64,000 nucleotides of DNA from Desarmillaria ectypa (Eukaryota; Basidiomycota; Agaricomycetes; Agaricales; Physalacriaceae). This document shows, piece by piece, positions 46,717 through 58,923 of the stretch. Each line of letters begins with the position of its first letter. The stretch's first letter is position 1. The notes under the pieces are model-generated. The model had not been told where the DNA came from and did not search any database. It saw nothing but the letters and a program-made list of their open reading frames with translations. Location of the stretch: positions 1,054,001-1,118,000 of the forward strand of contig JAUDYN010000009.1 in the NCBI GenBank assembly GCA_030407005.1. The letters run 5' to 3'. The position numbers were made by a program, and so were the translations under genes.

Positions 46717-47453
46717 CTACAAGCCCTTGGGGGCCTCTTTGTAGGAAATAGCCTGCTCCTCGCCCATGGCAGAGATGATGGTGACGAGCAAATCCTTGCC
46801 TTCATCAAAGTCTTTGCTGATCTGGCCACCGAGCTCACTGTCAGGAACTTTGACATCGTCCTTGGGGTTACCGTCCTGAGTCATGAGGTTAAGGAAACCC
46901 TCGTCAATGTTGACCTAGGGTAGTAAAAGGATGAAGATCGCGAGGTGAGTGGAAGCGAAAAGGAAACATACGAGCTGGAATTCGTTACGCTGGACATTGG
47001 GGACATCCATGTTATGGGTAGAAGGACAGATATCTTCCAACTTTTTGTTGGTGAAGATCTGTTGGTCATCGATCAGCGACTGAGAGGATGCGAAGAGCAA
47101 ACACGGACATCGATAGCGACAAGATGAACCTTGGCGTGTCCGTGCTTGCCAGTCTTGGAGGTAGACATTTCGACGATCTTGCAAGGGCGGTCTGGCGCGA
47201 AAAAAAAAAGATGAGACGACGGCGTAATCGATCAAAAAGGATTGGCTTTACTTACTTTTGATGACGACGAAACCGTTTTTGCGGAGAGCCGAGCATTGCA
47301 TGGGATACGTCAGTGACGCACCGGCGCTAGCCTGGTAGAGCGAGAAAAAAGCAGCAGGCAAGACAGGTAACTGATGAGAAGAGATCTGGGAGATAACATA
47401 GAGCAAGTACGGACCTGCTCGAAAGTTTGATTGTGATGTTCATCGTCGGACAT
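46717..47453 (-). CDS. TIF51: Translation factor eIF5A
   Basis: Hypusine-containing factor that relieves ribosome stalling (for example at polyproline) and aids termination. The ATG at 47453 reads [13 protein letters not shown]. After introns come [20 protein letters not shown] and [17 protein letters not shown]. Next is the hypusination loop [16 protein letters not shown], where the Lys between Gly and His is the modified one. Then [20 protein letters not shown], and the OB-fold end [20 protein letters not shown] ... [14 protein letters not shown], stop TAG at 46717-46719. About 160 residues, normal. Start and all conserved residues are present. Confidence 0.95.
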
Positions 47454-47609
47454 TTTTAACGGGAAATATAAGGGAATAGGAAGATGGGGAGATTGAGATG
47501 AGGAGATGGGTGGTGGTACGCTTGCAAGGATTAAGAAAGAGGCCCAATTTTTCACCACGTGCATTCAAACTCCGCCACCGCTTCTGGAACAACTTGACTC
47601 GCAACAGCC
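47454..47609. promoter_or_regulatory. Divergent promoter, eIF5A / LIM protein
   Basis: 156 bp between start codons. It contains a CACGTG E-box at 47556-47561 close to the LIM gene start. No TATA box is evident. Sharing of control is inferred from spacing only. Confidence 0.4.
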
Positions 47610-48641
47610 ATGCATCCCTTTGGTGGTACCCCGATATGTCCTCGTTGCGAAAAGGTAGTATATGCTGCTGAGCAGGTGAGCAGCTAGTATTATTTATTTG
47701 TTCATATCTGGACCTTTCTAGGTCATGGGCCCCGGTCGAAAGGCGAGTCTATTCCCCCACTACCCCGCAGTAGTGGCACGCTAATCAGTATCATTTGTTT
47801 AGCTTTATCACAAGGTAGGCTTTTCGAATCAAACAGTCACCATCGTCGTATTCAATGTCCTGAAGCCTTGTCTCAAATGCTCAACCTGTAACAAACGACT
47901 CGACTCGTATAACTTGCTCGAGCATGATCAAGAGGTACGCTCTATGTATTCCTTGTCGCCTTGATCTTATTCCATCTTTCAGCCTTATTGGTATGTGTTC
48001 ATATATACTTTAACATGATACTTATACTGACACCATCTAGCAAATCATGCCATGTAAAGAACTTTGGCACTCGGGACCTACGCCAGGCCAATCTCCCCTA
48101 TGCTGCGTCTCCAACACGTGGCAATACGGAATTACCGGATACCAAGGAAGAGCAAGACGAAGAGAAGGATACACTCAATGATCTGACCCCGTCCTCCACC
48201 AATGACGCTACCCTCACTGCAACTCTTCAGCGGAGCAATACTCTGGGTGCGATAAACCGTACCGCAAGGCCACTCATCCAGACCTCGACAGGTACCCGGT
48301 ATGGCGCCGCTTTAGGTATGGTTTCACCGCAGACTACGGGAAAGAAATGGGGAGGGGCTTCGACGACACCGAGGTGTCCCAAGTGCAACGGGCTCGTTTA
48401 TTTTGCTGAACAGGTAAGTCGTATTTGTTGTGACGGGTATTTATTTATTTACTTGGACTAGGTGAAAGCGGTAGGAAAGACGTACCACAAAGGTTGCCTG
48501 CGATGCATGGAGTGTAATACCCTTCTGGACTCTACACGTTTACGAGACCACGACGGGATACCACTTTGTGGAAGGTGTTATAGCAAATTGCATGGTCCAC
48601 AGGGTAGTGGATACGCGCTGCTTGGAAAGGCTGGAGGATGA
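47610..48641 (+). CDS. Two-LIM-domain protein (CRP-like)
   Basis: Zinc-binding adaptor, possibly actin- or nucleus-associated, like animal cysteine-rich proteins. The ATG at 47610 (MHPFGGTPICPRCEKVVYAA) starts LIM1, whose second zinc site reads CLKCSTCNKRL ... PYCKSCHVKNFG. A Ser/Thr-rich linker with an acidic patch follows, then LIM2: CPKCNGLVYFAEQ, YHKGCLRCMECNTLLD and PLCGRCYSKLHG. TGA at 48639-48641. Splicing is unusual: exon 47803-47814 is only 12 nt, exon 47983-47990 only 8 nt, and the intron 47743-47802 has a GC donor. All three are required to keep the LIM1 ligands in frame. Confidence 0.88.
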
Positions 48642-48921
48642 CTTTGAAGACTTGTGCATGAAGCAATGTATCATCAACACACACTACTAATCCTCGCTTC
48701 TGTATCCTTTGAATTTCTAACTTATATCTCTTGTATCTATCTTGGACGTATCATGTTTTCTCTTTTCGGCTCTCCACCCAAGAGAAGGACCGGGATGAAG
48801 GAAAAGACAGGCAAGGAACTCGGGACTTTGATTCTTTGATCATCGAAAGCAAGAAATTAAGTTGAAACTTGAAATGCTGATCAGTTTTGTATCAAGGAAG
48901 CGTCCATAAAATATTCCACTC
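48642..48921. other. Intergenic region between convergent genes
   Basis: 280 bp of shared 3' flank. The small open frame 48654-48839 has no motif. Nothing else seen. Confidence 0.4.
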
Positions 48922-49365
48922 TCAAGACCCTCCCTTCTTCTTCGTCTTTTTCGCTTTTATCATATACTCGCTCGGATCCACCAACTCTCCAGAAGACGAC
49001 TCGGCGCCCGACCCTGCCATCCAGTCAATTTCACTGCCTGCCCCTCCCACACCGTCAAACCGTCGATTAAATCTCCCCAGCCTCCCTTGCGCGTTCGCCT
49101 CGTCCTCCATCGCGCCTTCATCAGCCCAGAGACCTGTATTCCATACCGGGTTATTCGTCACATCCCGCGTAAGACGGAGGAGGGACCGAGGGGAGGTGGT
49201 CCAGTGGGTGAAAGAGCTCCCGTCTGAGCGGATGATGCGCTGTGGGAATTTTGGAACGACAGGGTTGGGTAGTACCGGCTGGCGGCGTTTCCAGACGTGG
49301 GTACGGCCGTATGGTGAGGAAGAGACGCTACGAGTTTGGATGTGGAGTAGACTTGGAGGTCGCAT
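48922..49365 (-). CDS. MRPL36: Mitochondrial large-subunit ribosomal protein bL31m
   Basis: Component of the mitochondrial large ribosomal subunit. A single-exon gene of 147 codons. The ATG at 49365 (MRPPSLLHIQTRSVSSSPYG) looks like a mitochondrial presequence with Arg and Ser but no acidic residue. The core is PKFPQRIIRSDGSSFTHWTT, then SPRSLLRLTRDVTNNPVWN, the fungal bL31m pattern of Ser-Asp-Gly-Ser and Thr-Arg-Asp ... Asn-Pro-x-Trp-Asn. The tail is Lys-rich (KAKKTKKKGGS). Its start codon lies 45 bp from that of a divergent helicase gene. Confidence 0.7.
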   Translation of the reverse strand: MRPPSLLHIQTRSVSSSPYGRTHVWKRRQPVLPNPVVPKFPQRIIRSDGSSFTHWTTSPRSLLRLTRDVTNNPVWNTGLWADEGAMEDEANAQGRLGRFNRRFDGVGGAGSEIDWMAGSGAESSSGELVDPSEYMIKAKKTKKKGGS

Positions 49366-49410
49366 AACTTTTTGTTAGTGTCCGTGACGTGACAGGAGAA
49401 ATGTGACTAT
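49366..49410. promoter_or_regulatory. Very short divergent promoter, bL31m / SF1B helicase
   Basis: Only 45 bp separate the two start codons if the first in-frame ATG of the helicase (49411) is used. The leader must overlap the neighbour's transcription unit, or the helicase start is further downstream through an unseen 5' intron. The segment contains TGACGTGACA, a CRE-like core. Confidence 0.35.
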
Positions 49411-52400
49411 ATGACTACGGCTAGGTCGGTCCGGAAACTGAGAAAAAATCTTGACTTGCTGCTCTATCTCATTCTTTCCTTCATTCACTCCTTCACGCTG
49501 GCCTTCGTTCGTATCCTAGAAAATGCAACCATATCCACAGAGAGAGTCTTAGTATCCCACCGTCGTTCCCGCCAAAAGACTCCACTCAGCCCTGTTTATC
49601 TAAGACTCCGCGACTTTTGCAGCAGGCCGCCATGTACACGGCGGGCATACCATTCTCAGGCGAAGGTACTCGTAGGGACGGAAGACTTTCTCGCGAGCTA
49701 CGAGCCCCCTGCACCTGCGCCTGATCTACCCAATTTAGATTCAACGCCTGTACGACCGCGGTTTGATTGGCGAGTACGCGCCATTTCGAGGGAGAAACCC
49801 AAGCCGAACAAGAAACGAAAACACAAGAGACGGATAGCCCCTCAGCTGACCATCTTGCAGGAACATGAACCTTATTATCATACCGTTCTTCGGTATAGCG
49901 AGCAGTGCGTGTTTTTCTCTTATCTCAGGACGCGGCTTGACATTGTTCTTCTTAGTTTCAACGGCCTCCTCGATGCAGAGATCGCGGCAGAAGAGGCTGT
50001 CCTTCATCAACGCCTCTCTACCTGGTCTACAGAGCGACTTTCCGAAGAGGGATATTGCCTTACGGATATGACTGCCTTTTGGCTCGATGAGAAGCATTTC
50101 GGGAGGCGAACGGCGACGTTTACGCGTGGGCCTGGAGTACAGCTACCTGAGAACCGGTTCGAGTGTGTGTTCTATCCATCTCGTTGATGAAAACTAAGAC
50201 TGTTTTTTTTTTTTGAAATAGGAGCGGCACTCAGGTTCTAATATCTCGTATCGACCCGCTGACCGACGAGCCAGCAAAAGGCTCTCTCATCTCACGCACA
50301 CCGTTACAACTCAAAGTGTCATTTCCTGACCAAGTCGAGTTTGATGATCCCGAGCTCGATGGCGCGTGGCGGCTGGACTTGGGACACTCGTCGTTGGTGC
50401 ATACACGGATGCGAGAGGCTATCGGCCACTTGCATCGGGATGTCAGATCGCAGGAGGCGGTGATGGCGGCTGATCGTGAGGAGGTGCTTAATGGGACGCA
50501 TTTGAGGGATGTGATCCTTCGTGGTTATGATCGAGGAGATATGGACTCGGATGTTGAGACGAACGGCGTGTTCAAGGATGATCAGCTCATATATAGCTGG
50601 GCGAAGAGGTATATGCAGCAGAATCCTGTGGTCGTGGAAGGTGATCCGATTATTGATGGTTTGAATGCGACGCAGGTCAGAGCTATGGCGCAGATGATTG
50701 GGGAGCGCTTTAGCTTGGTGCAAGGGGTGGGTTACTTGTTTTGTTGGTGTTATTTACTGACAACAAGTGCTAGCCTCCTGGGACGGGCAAGACAAAGACG
50801 ATTATCGAGACTATTAAATTGCTCAAGGTATCTGGTTTTTACTCTACTGTGTACATACGATCTGAAGGCATTGCAGCTCCATTTCGAGACTCCACAACCT
50901 ATCTTGGTGTGCACGTACACCAACGTTGCTGTGGATAACCTCGTCGAGGGCTTCGTCGCTTCCGGAGTCAATCCCATCCGAGTTGCGTTTGGCGGCAAGA
51001 CCCGAGCCTTACTCGAACCGTATACTTTCGAGTACAAGCTGCAGCAACATCCTCTTTACCCCCAGGCAGAGAAAGTCTCGGAAACTATCAAGATGCTGGA
51101 AGGCGAGGTGAAGGACACGGAGATCCGGGCCAAGGAGCTGAACAGAAAAATCAAGGACGGACGGACGAACCTCGCGCAGCGGCTGGAGGGGATGATAAAT
51201 GCCATAGCAAAAAAGGAGGAGCGGATCCAGGTGAAGAAGGCTCAGTGGTATGCGATTACGCAGCAGATGACCAAAGATGTGCTGAGTGAAGCTGATGTGG
51301 TACGTTGGGTGTATTTCTTCTATGAATCTTTGTTTCCTTACAATGTTCAGATCTGTACGACATGTCTAACCGCCGCATCTCGCGTACTCGAGGCTACGGA
51401 CTTTCCCGTGGTGTTTTTAGACGAAGCATCCATGTCTACGGAACCGGCGTCGCTCGTTCCTCTGATGAAAGGAGTAAGTGAGCGAGTGTTGATTTTTTTT
51501 TATGAAACGATGTTGACAGTTTGGGTTGGTTGCAGTCTAGGCATGTGGCTCTGATTGGTGATCACAAACAGCTCCCGCCGGTAATCGTGAGTCAAATAGC
51601 AAGGTCGAATCGATTGGATAGGAGTTTGTTTGAGCGGCTCATTGTCGAGGGCGTGGTTCCGTCGATCATGCTGGATATCCAGTATCGGATGCATCCCGCG
51701 CTTTCGGCATTTCCCTCGTTAGAGTTTTATGGGACGAGTCTGCTGGACGGGACGGTGGATTCTGGGGGGAACATACTGTCAAGGCTTGCACCTCCAAATT
51801 CTCTGCATCTAAAAAAGGACGGGAACGGGAAACGGCCGTCTGTAGTGTTTCTTGATCATGCAGGGGAAGAGTCCAATAAAGATCGGAGTCGGGTGAACTG
51901 GAACGAGGCTCACATTGTGGCGAGTGTTGTTGAGGACTTGCTGCTGACGAATCCGGTATGTTGTTATTTTAAATATTATAAGGAACGGGTGTTTCTCAAA
52001 AGTGTTACAGGAACTGACAGGAGACGATATTGGGATCATTGCTCCATACGCTGCGCAGATATCGCTGTTGACGCGGTTGTTCAATGTGAATGCCCGGTAC
52101 AGACAGCGATTTGAGCTCGTGCTGGGTGAGCACCGGGCGATGCAGATTGGAGACATCGAGATCAAGACAGTAGACGGATTCGAGGGCCGAGAGAAGGAGA
52201 TTATCATATTCTCCACTGTGCGGAACAACGCGGGAGGACATATCGGATTTCTTGCCGACAGAGGACGGCTGAATGTTGGGCTTACACGGGCAAAGAGGGG
52301 GTTATTTGTTGTTGGAAGTATCAGCACGCTGAGGATGGGACGATCCGTCGAGAGCGAGAAGGAAGAAACAGGGGCGGTTGCCTGGAGAAATTATGCTCGT

Positions 52401-52532
52401 TACTTGGTGAAGGAGGGCCGTGTGAGCAGGATCGGCGGGATGAAGCTTCAGCAGGCGATATATGGACATTTGCGGGCGGCGAGACGGGATCCGCCGTTGC
52501 TTGACAGTGGCGTAGTTGAAACGCGAATTTAA
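49411..52532 (+). CDS. SF1B helicase, UPF1/IGHMBP2 (DNA2/NAM7) type
   Basis: ATP-dependent 5'-3' RNA/DNA helicase. The only in-frame upstream ATG is 49411. The first 85 residues are rich in Arg, Ser and hydrophobics with no acidic cluster (RLRDFCSRPPCTRRAYHS), so a mitochondrial presequence is possible. Domains: a 1B-like region before the motor; Q motif LNATQVRAMAQM; motif I GPPGTGKTKTIIETI across an intron near 50728-50772; Ia ILVCTYTNVAVDNLVEG; II VVFLDEASMSTEPA; III LIGDHKQLPPVI; LDIQYRMHPALS; V/VI ETVDGFEGREKEIIIFST-like and GRLNVGLTRAKRGLFV. A coiled-coil stalk lies between Ia and II (51050-51260). TAA at 52530-52532. About 890 residues. It resembles IGHMBP2/Hcs1 and UPF1; a precise orthologue is not assigned. 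Confidence 0.88.
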
Positions 52533-52890
52533 TTTACTTTTGAAAAAAAAAAAAAAGTGCAACTGCTGCTCAATCGATTCGATTCCTGTCGCAACCGTCG
52601 CTCGCACTTGGGAACAGATTACCTAATGCGCAACCTTAATTTCCAAAATTGAAAAATTGACAGTTTTTGCCTTTTTTTTTCCCTCGTTGGCAGATTGGCA
52701 AAATAGCTCGAGATTTGTCGTCGATCCTTCGGGCGTGTCAGGGAATAATGGGTTTATATATCTTTTTACTACTACGAAGGGGGACGATCATCTTCCCCCC
52801 CGACTCCAGTACGTATTTACGACCTTAATTACCAACTTGTTCGCGACGGCATCATTTATACCTCTGCCTCTTTTGCTAGGCTGATACCCA
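52533..52890. other. Intergenic region
   Basis: 358 bp with an A13-14 tract at 52543-52556 just after the helicase stop. Promoter of the zinc-finger gene. Nothing else recognised. Confidence 0.35.
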
Positions 52891-54912
52891 ATGCATTCCC
52901 GTTACTCTCCTGCCTCTAGCGAGAGCAGTATCGATACCGAGTGGCCATCGGTCCAGCTTTTCCTTGCTACTCGTTCCAGAGTCGTCAGGGTCTGTCCTTT
53001 CTTTCCTCGTCGTTGGCCCTCATTGACCCAGCCTAGTTTCCATATCCTCCAGATTCGAGCATATTCAAGGTGAGTCGACATCTCCATGTTGTTGTTTTCT
53101 TTTCCATTTTATTCATTTCGTAGCGTTTCCCACTGCCTGTATCAATGTGGACCCTTCGCGATAACAGCTGTGAGAGCGTATGGGCCGTGTTCAAGTCCCA
53201 CCAAGAAGTGAGTGAGCGCGTCAACACGTGATAACGCCACCGTGATTTTTTTTTTCTCCCTGACTACCTGTGTTTGTAGGCATGCACGGCGTTGTCATTA
53301 TCGAGCGCCGCGCTCATCGTCGCGCCCGCCCTCGACTTCGACCTCGAACCCTTTCAGAAATTGCAGAGATTCGACATCCAGACCCAGGTAAGGTAGCCCT
53401 TACGTATATCCTGACCCTTTTTACCGCTTCTTTAGGCGCTCTTAGCTTCCGATTCACCACCACCACCATCATCATCGACCATGCTCGAACCCGTCTACAT
53501 CGCGTCGCGCAATGATTACACTCTCTCATCCAATCCACCAAATCCAAGGACTAGCTTCAGACTCGGTGACTGGATGTGAGTATTCTTTTTTTTTTCTTTC
53601 TTTTTTTTTCTCTCCGTTATTCCAATTGGCTTATATATATTTCACAGCTGTAGCACCCCGAAATGTGCCGCACATAATTTTGGGTCAGTGTTTTTATATA
53701 TATTCGTAGCTGTATATAAGCTGAGCTCACCAACATTCTTTCCAGACGTAACTTGGCATGTATCGGTTGTGGCTGCCCTCGTTCTAGCCCAGCGCCGCTC
53801 TACCAAGCGACGCCGCCACCCCCTTCCTCGCGGCCCATGCCTTCCCCTCGCTTCCAACCACCCGTATCGCCAGCCTACTCGCCCCAATCTCCAGCTTTTC
53901 CACTATCGCCAATGCCCCAACAACCATCAAAGTCAGTCCATCCACTGCTCACGCCCTCAGGACGCGCCTTCGCCGTCGGTGGCAAGGTTCAAAACATCTC
54001 GAGCGACCCACTGTCCCCATGTATCATGTACTGGCCCGACAATGAACCGTTTCCTGAGCAAGGCCAGATCCGACCCAGCGGGCTCGTAGGCGTTCCGGTA
54101 AGTATTCAATGCCTGGATTCCCCCCCCCCCCCCTCCTCCCCCCTTTTCCCCCAACTTGCCTGACCACTGGGCCAGCAGCCACCGATTCTGAATACCGGGA
54201 ACCGAGGACCCATCTCTCACGTAAGTTCCCAACTTCCGATCCCCTTCCCTTGTCTTTACCTCACTTTGACGCGTCCAGCAACCCGGCGACTGGATTTGTC
54301 AGAAATGCAACTATCTCAACTGGAGACGCAGAAAAGTCTGCCAGACGTGTCTTCCTTGTGCGTTTTTATTTATTTATTTACTCTACAACGTCTCCATCGA
54401 TTTTGACTCATAAACTTTTGACAGACGCCGAAGGGAATGGTGATTCCATTTCTGCAGCCGTACAGGCCGAGCGAATCGCCCTCCTCACATCCGTCCTCGC
54501 ACAACAGACACACGACCCTCTCCCGGCCCGGTCTCACTCCCTCACGCCTCCCCAGGTTCATCGTCCATTCATCAATACCTCGCCGCCACACTCGCATGGT
54601 CACGTCCATCGCTCGCACAGCCAGTTCGAGCTCGGTACCCAGTACAATGCCTATCCCATCTACCAGACTTCGGGTCACCGCGAGCTCCATGCCCCAGCCC
54701 CCCTCCTCCCTTCTTTCCTCCAGGATATCATACAACAGAGCCCCATGCTCTCCCCCGTTTCGACGTCCTCAGCAGATCTCAGTTTTGAAGAGTACGAAGA
54801 ACGCAGATGCCTCCCCGCCAGCAATATCTGGCGCATGGACGGCGAAGAAACAAAGTCCCTCGCAGCCTTTGGCGCCAGCCGGAAAAGTAGCCTTGAAAAT
54901 ATCATGCCCTAA
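52891..54912 (+). CDS. RanBP2-type zinc-finger protein (fungal NRP1-like)
   Basis: Probable RNA-binding protein. The ATG at 52891 (MHSRYSPASSESSIDTEWPS) leads into a diverged RRM-like region (VQLFLATRSRVVRV; CGPFAITAVRAYG; FQKLQRFDIQTQ). The first RanBP2 finger is split by introns: GDW, then CSTPKCAAHNFG, then RNLACIGCG. A Pro/Ser-rich linker follows. The second finger is QPGDWICQKCNYLNWRRRKV followed by CQTC, both with the W-x-C, C, N, C-x2-C layout. The tail is low-complexity Ser/Pro/His and ends SRKSSLENIMP, TAA at 54910-54912. One intron carries a run of 13-14 C at 54119-54132. RRM plus two RanBP2 fingers resembles yeast Nrp1, but orthology is inferred. Confidence 0.75.
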
Positions 54913-55358
54913 TCAAACACCCCCTTCTTCCCATCATCATCTCGCACACTAATTTATCTTTGACTTGGCCGGACTGTCGGTTGGAACCTTTTGATTCTTG
55001 GGAAACGCATACCACCCTGTCTACGAGTAATGTATCAGACTTAATCTCCCCCCATCACCCCTTTTTTGACGCTCTGGATCGCAATCAACGTATATATATA
55101 TATACTTTTATGTATCGCAGATATCTATATCTTGGAACAAATAGCATGTGCTTGTTATTGACGGCGGGTAGCTACCAGACTGGAGATATGACCTCGCGCC
55201 TCGAGGTCGATCGAACAATGGGGTCCTCGATCGGGGCACCTTGAACGTAAACAGGTCTACTCCCCGTCCGTGCCTAACGGTTCCCAAAGAATGTATCTCA
55301 TATTATTTCAACTCCGGAACAACAGATTACCGGAAATACATCATGATCAGATTGATTA
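54913..55358. repeat. Intergenic region with TA microsatellite
   Basis: 446 bp between convergent genes. A short (TA)n tract lies at about 55090-55104. A restriction-like palindromic run, CGCGCCTCGAGGTCGATCGA, lies near 55193. No gene seen. Confidence 0.35.
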
Positions 55359-58300
55359 TCACTGATACCACTTTTCCCTCAGCTTCTTGTTCCGTACAAT
55401 AGGCTTCGTGATCCCAATCGCAGCGGCTAATCCAAGAACGGTAAACACAAGTTGCGCCTTGTTGAAATTCTCGTCCAGCACGTCGAATGTTTTCGAAGGC
55501 GCGACCCGGGTTAGAAACATGTCCAGTCCGTACGCGAAGACTAGGGACGTCGACTCTAACAGCGCCGGAGAGGTAATGATACGTCTGATATTGGCGACCT
55601 GAATAGAATAAGGACGCGGGTACATAACGTAAGGAAGGAGAACCCCCATACCTCGTACGTATGCGATAGCACCCGCCGTGGATCATCTGGCAGAAGAGGA
55701 TCATACTGCACAAGCTGCTCTTCTACTTCTTCAGAAGTTGGTTTTTGACTTGGCCTTCGCGGACTAAGAAGTCGCCGCGAGAACGACTGAACCTTGTTGT
55801 TCGTTGTCGCAACTAAGAACGAAGTCAGCGCCAATCCATCTATCTCCGCCATCTCCCACTCACCGATAGCATCCTTGCTTGAGATTCCGAATTTGGTAGA
55901 CGTCGTCCCAATCGCAGATATCCCATGAGGGAACACGTACGACTGTTCAAACGCCCTTATAGCCGTGTTGTCTGTGGAGTATGCAGATAATTCAGAACTG
56001 CCAACGTCAGTCTGGCTTAGAAAATGATCAATTGTAAGCTTCACCTTCGCGTCTTGTCGTCTGCCTGCGAACCTTCGTACAGTTCGACCGTAACCATTCT
56101 GTAGCCTTTAGCTTGTCCGTCGTCGTCATCGTAATAATGATAAATAAGCCAGTTTTCCGTCAACGTCGCTTTGACGTCACATTTGCCCGCAATGACAGGA
56201 AGAGAAACTTGGTAAACTATCGTGCCCTTGGCTGCATCAACAACGTAGAGCCCACAACTTGGAGGTTCGGAAGCAACAGCGTTGGTCAAGACCACAAAAG
56301 TCCGTGGATTCAGATACTTGTACAATGTCGTCCGATTCCCCAGTACTTTGCCAATAGACGCTACTGCCCCCCGAGCCGCCGGAATCAAAGATTGGACGGT
56401 CTCTCCATGTGATAGAGAGAGCGTCCAGGTTGGTCTTGCGAGAAGATGACGGCTCAGCGAATGAACCTCGGCTAAATGATGTCCAACAACTTGGCGCCCG
56501 CCCGGAAAGTTCATTTGAAGCGGAAAATGAAGCGAGGAAGCATTTTCAAGTAGGAATGTCTTCGATTCATCGGTGTCAGGGTAGAGGTGCGCCTAGAATG
56601 ACGTTGATACAAAATATGAACGTGCATATGCAGAAAACTGGCCTGCAGTAATTCATCCAAGACTATAATGACCCTCGTATCATCTTTGTGAAGCATAAAG
56701 GCGTCCACCATAGCTTCAGGAATATCCGTTCCCTCCAGGACCTTTGTTTTCTGTGCGTTTGAACGGACGTCGAGACCCGTCAGGGCGTCAAAGTGGAATA
56801 ACGTAGTGTCCAGAAGACCCTAAAACGACGAACCGTCAGAAACGTTCTGTATGAAAATGCCCAGACTCACGTTGTTTGCTCGCCTCTGCGTAATCAGAAC
56901 GGCTTGTGGTGACTCTCCATCGCTCACGGTTCGGGTCACAAAAATCTTAACGGGTAAATGCTTGCCCCCAACTTCTGCCGCCCATCCCAATCCGAGAATA
57001 CGGCTCCATAAAACATTTCCATTACTCGAGTCGAGGGCGAAAAGTTTTCCAAAGTCGGTAGCGACAAGAATTATCTGTCTGAATCCAAACGCGTCGCGAG
57101 ACAATGATCCGTCCTTGGCAGCAACAGACGACGAGGCCGAAGCGTACGAGCCAGTCGCAAATCTTCTGACAAAATTAAGTAGATATCTTGGAAGGTTTTG
57201 GGCGTCAGATATCTGTCTTCGTACGCGTTCAGAGAATTGCTCATCCAGGTCATGAGATGAGGTAACAACGTGCTCAGGTAACTCGACGAATTCGGCCACA
57301 CGAACGGAAGCCAGGGATTCTTCTCGTATCCATTGCAGCTTGTCCTGTTGCCAGAGTTGAACTGTACCCGTAGTCGTGGTCAAGAATAACCGCCCAAGAA
57401 CGGTGAGGGCAGAAGGATTCGCGGCATCCATTGTTATCTAAATTTATTAATATCAAAGGGCTTCTTCGACGAAGAGGAAAATCACACACATGAGTTATGA
57501 CACCGTGGCTGTAGGTATCAAAAGGGAAGGAAAAACCGGTCACTAGACCTTTCCCGGAAGCCAAGTGCGGTGCAAAAACTTCTGCCGATGCGAACTACGA
57601 ATGCTCCAGTACCATCGTTAATTATGCAGATGACGACTCACCTGGAATGCGTGTGACCAATAAAGGCGTCCAATATATGGATATCCACCCTTGTCAAATC
57701 CACCAGTATATAATGACTCTGAATGCCGAGGATCATTGGCCTAGTGTGAAATGAGAGAAGCTAGGGTTGAATGTGTTGTATATACTTACAGATCCTTCAA
57801 ACTCCAAAATATTATTCAAGGCAGAGCTATCTTCTTCCAATCTGAAGACGCGCCCTGTTCCATCAGACATGATAGCAACCATATAGCCATGCTTGCTTAA
57901 ACCAACGTCGAGGAGTTGCTTATAGGTCGTCCCCTTGGTTGTTGTGGGTTTCTCCTTTAACGACGTTGAGAGTACAACAGACTTCAATGCTCCCTGTTCT
58001 AACCATGCTAGCCGCGATACGGCATTGCTTGTTAGCAACGCGAAGTCCGTGGAAGGATTTGCTATACTCGAGGCTACATGGGCTGATGACAGAAGTTGAC
58101 CTGACTCGGATGAGAGAGCTGCGACATGTAGAGTGTGGGATGAATACGATTTAGCCAATCCGACGGCATATATAACTGTGGGGGTGGCAATGACATTGGT
58201 GTATATGACAAGGGAACTACAGATGAAACCGATAAGGTTAGTAACCAGGCAGCATTCAAATGATACACCATACCTTTGGTCTTCTGACGTCCATGTCCAG

Positions 58301-58923
58301 CGTATCTCGCCCGACTTGGTGATAGACTGGACAGTGTGTCCGTTGGTCAGAGCAATAATATCTGAATCAGCTGTGAAAGAAATGCTTGATCCCGTATGGC
58401 CTGATTCTGAGGGTAAACTTGTCTCTGGAGAATATAGACGCTTTTCTAGCAGGAGATGGCCGCTCAAAACGTCAAAAGATCGTAGAGTCGCGCCGCCAGG
58501 TCCAGAAAGTGACGCGACAACTAGACAAGGATTGAGCCAAGGGCAGACAATCGACTCTCTACGAGAACGCACTTGTATCCTGCTTCTGAAATGTTACGAT
58601 TGTATCTTCCGGCTCGAATATATGTCGCCAGGCTGCGTTGAAGCATTCGTAAGCCTTCCACCGCAAAAACACGGTCAACACGTACTGACTGAGCCATCAA
58701 CAGGGTTCAAAGCAGCCAATACGTTGTGCTCGGTTGCTGCAAGTATGACACTCTTCGTGTTCTTGCCTCCCACGCGGTGAAATACAGGAGCAGTTGAAGT
58801 CGAATCCACCAAAGGTATACCGACAAGCCGTTTGTGCCAGTCAATGATGCCGGCATCGGATTCCTGTATCCCAAATGTCGTCCCGAGCCATGATGCGACG
58901 ACAACGAGAGAAAGGAGCCTCAT
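55359..58923 (-). CDS. EMC1: ER membrane protein complex subunit 1 (EMC1)
   Basis: Largest lumenal subunit of the EMC, an insertase for tail-anchored and multipass proteins. The ATG at 58923 starts a signal peptide (MRLLSLVVVASWLGTTFG) followed by DWHKRLVGIPL. A PQQ-like beta-propeller comes next, with typical blade strands (SVILAATEHNVLAALNPVDG; GEIRWTWTSEDQRYGVSF; GKLFALDSSNGNVLWSRILG). The DUF1620 C-terminal region (VVDAAKGTIVYQVSLP; WLIYHYYDDDDGQ; EQSYVFPHGISAIGTTSTKF; SFSRRLLSPRRPS) ends in PYVMYPRPYSIQVANIRRI and one membrane helix (AQLVFTVLGLAAAIGI) with a basic cytosolic tail. TGA/TAA at 55359. About ten introns. Head-to-head with the ER mannosidase gene. Confidence 0.92.

Noticed and set aside
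49561..49700. Alternative helicase starts at ATG 49522 or 49631
   Set aside because: Both ATGs are out of frame with the helicase, and the first gives a 9-codon upstream ORF only.
53195..53215. GTGTTCAAGTCCCACC, resembles a tRNA T-loop
   Set aside because: It lies inside a coding exon of the zinc-finger gene and lacks the other tRNA parts.
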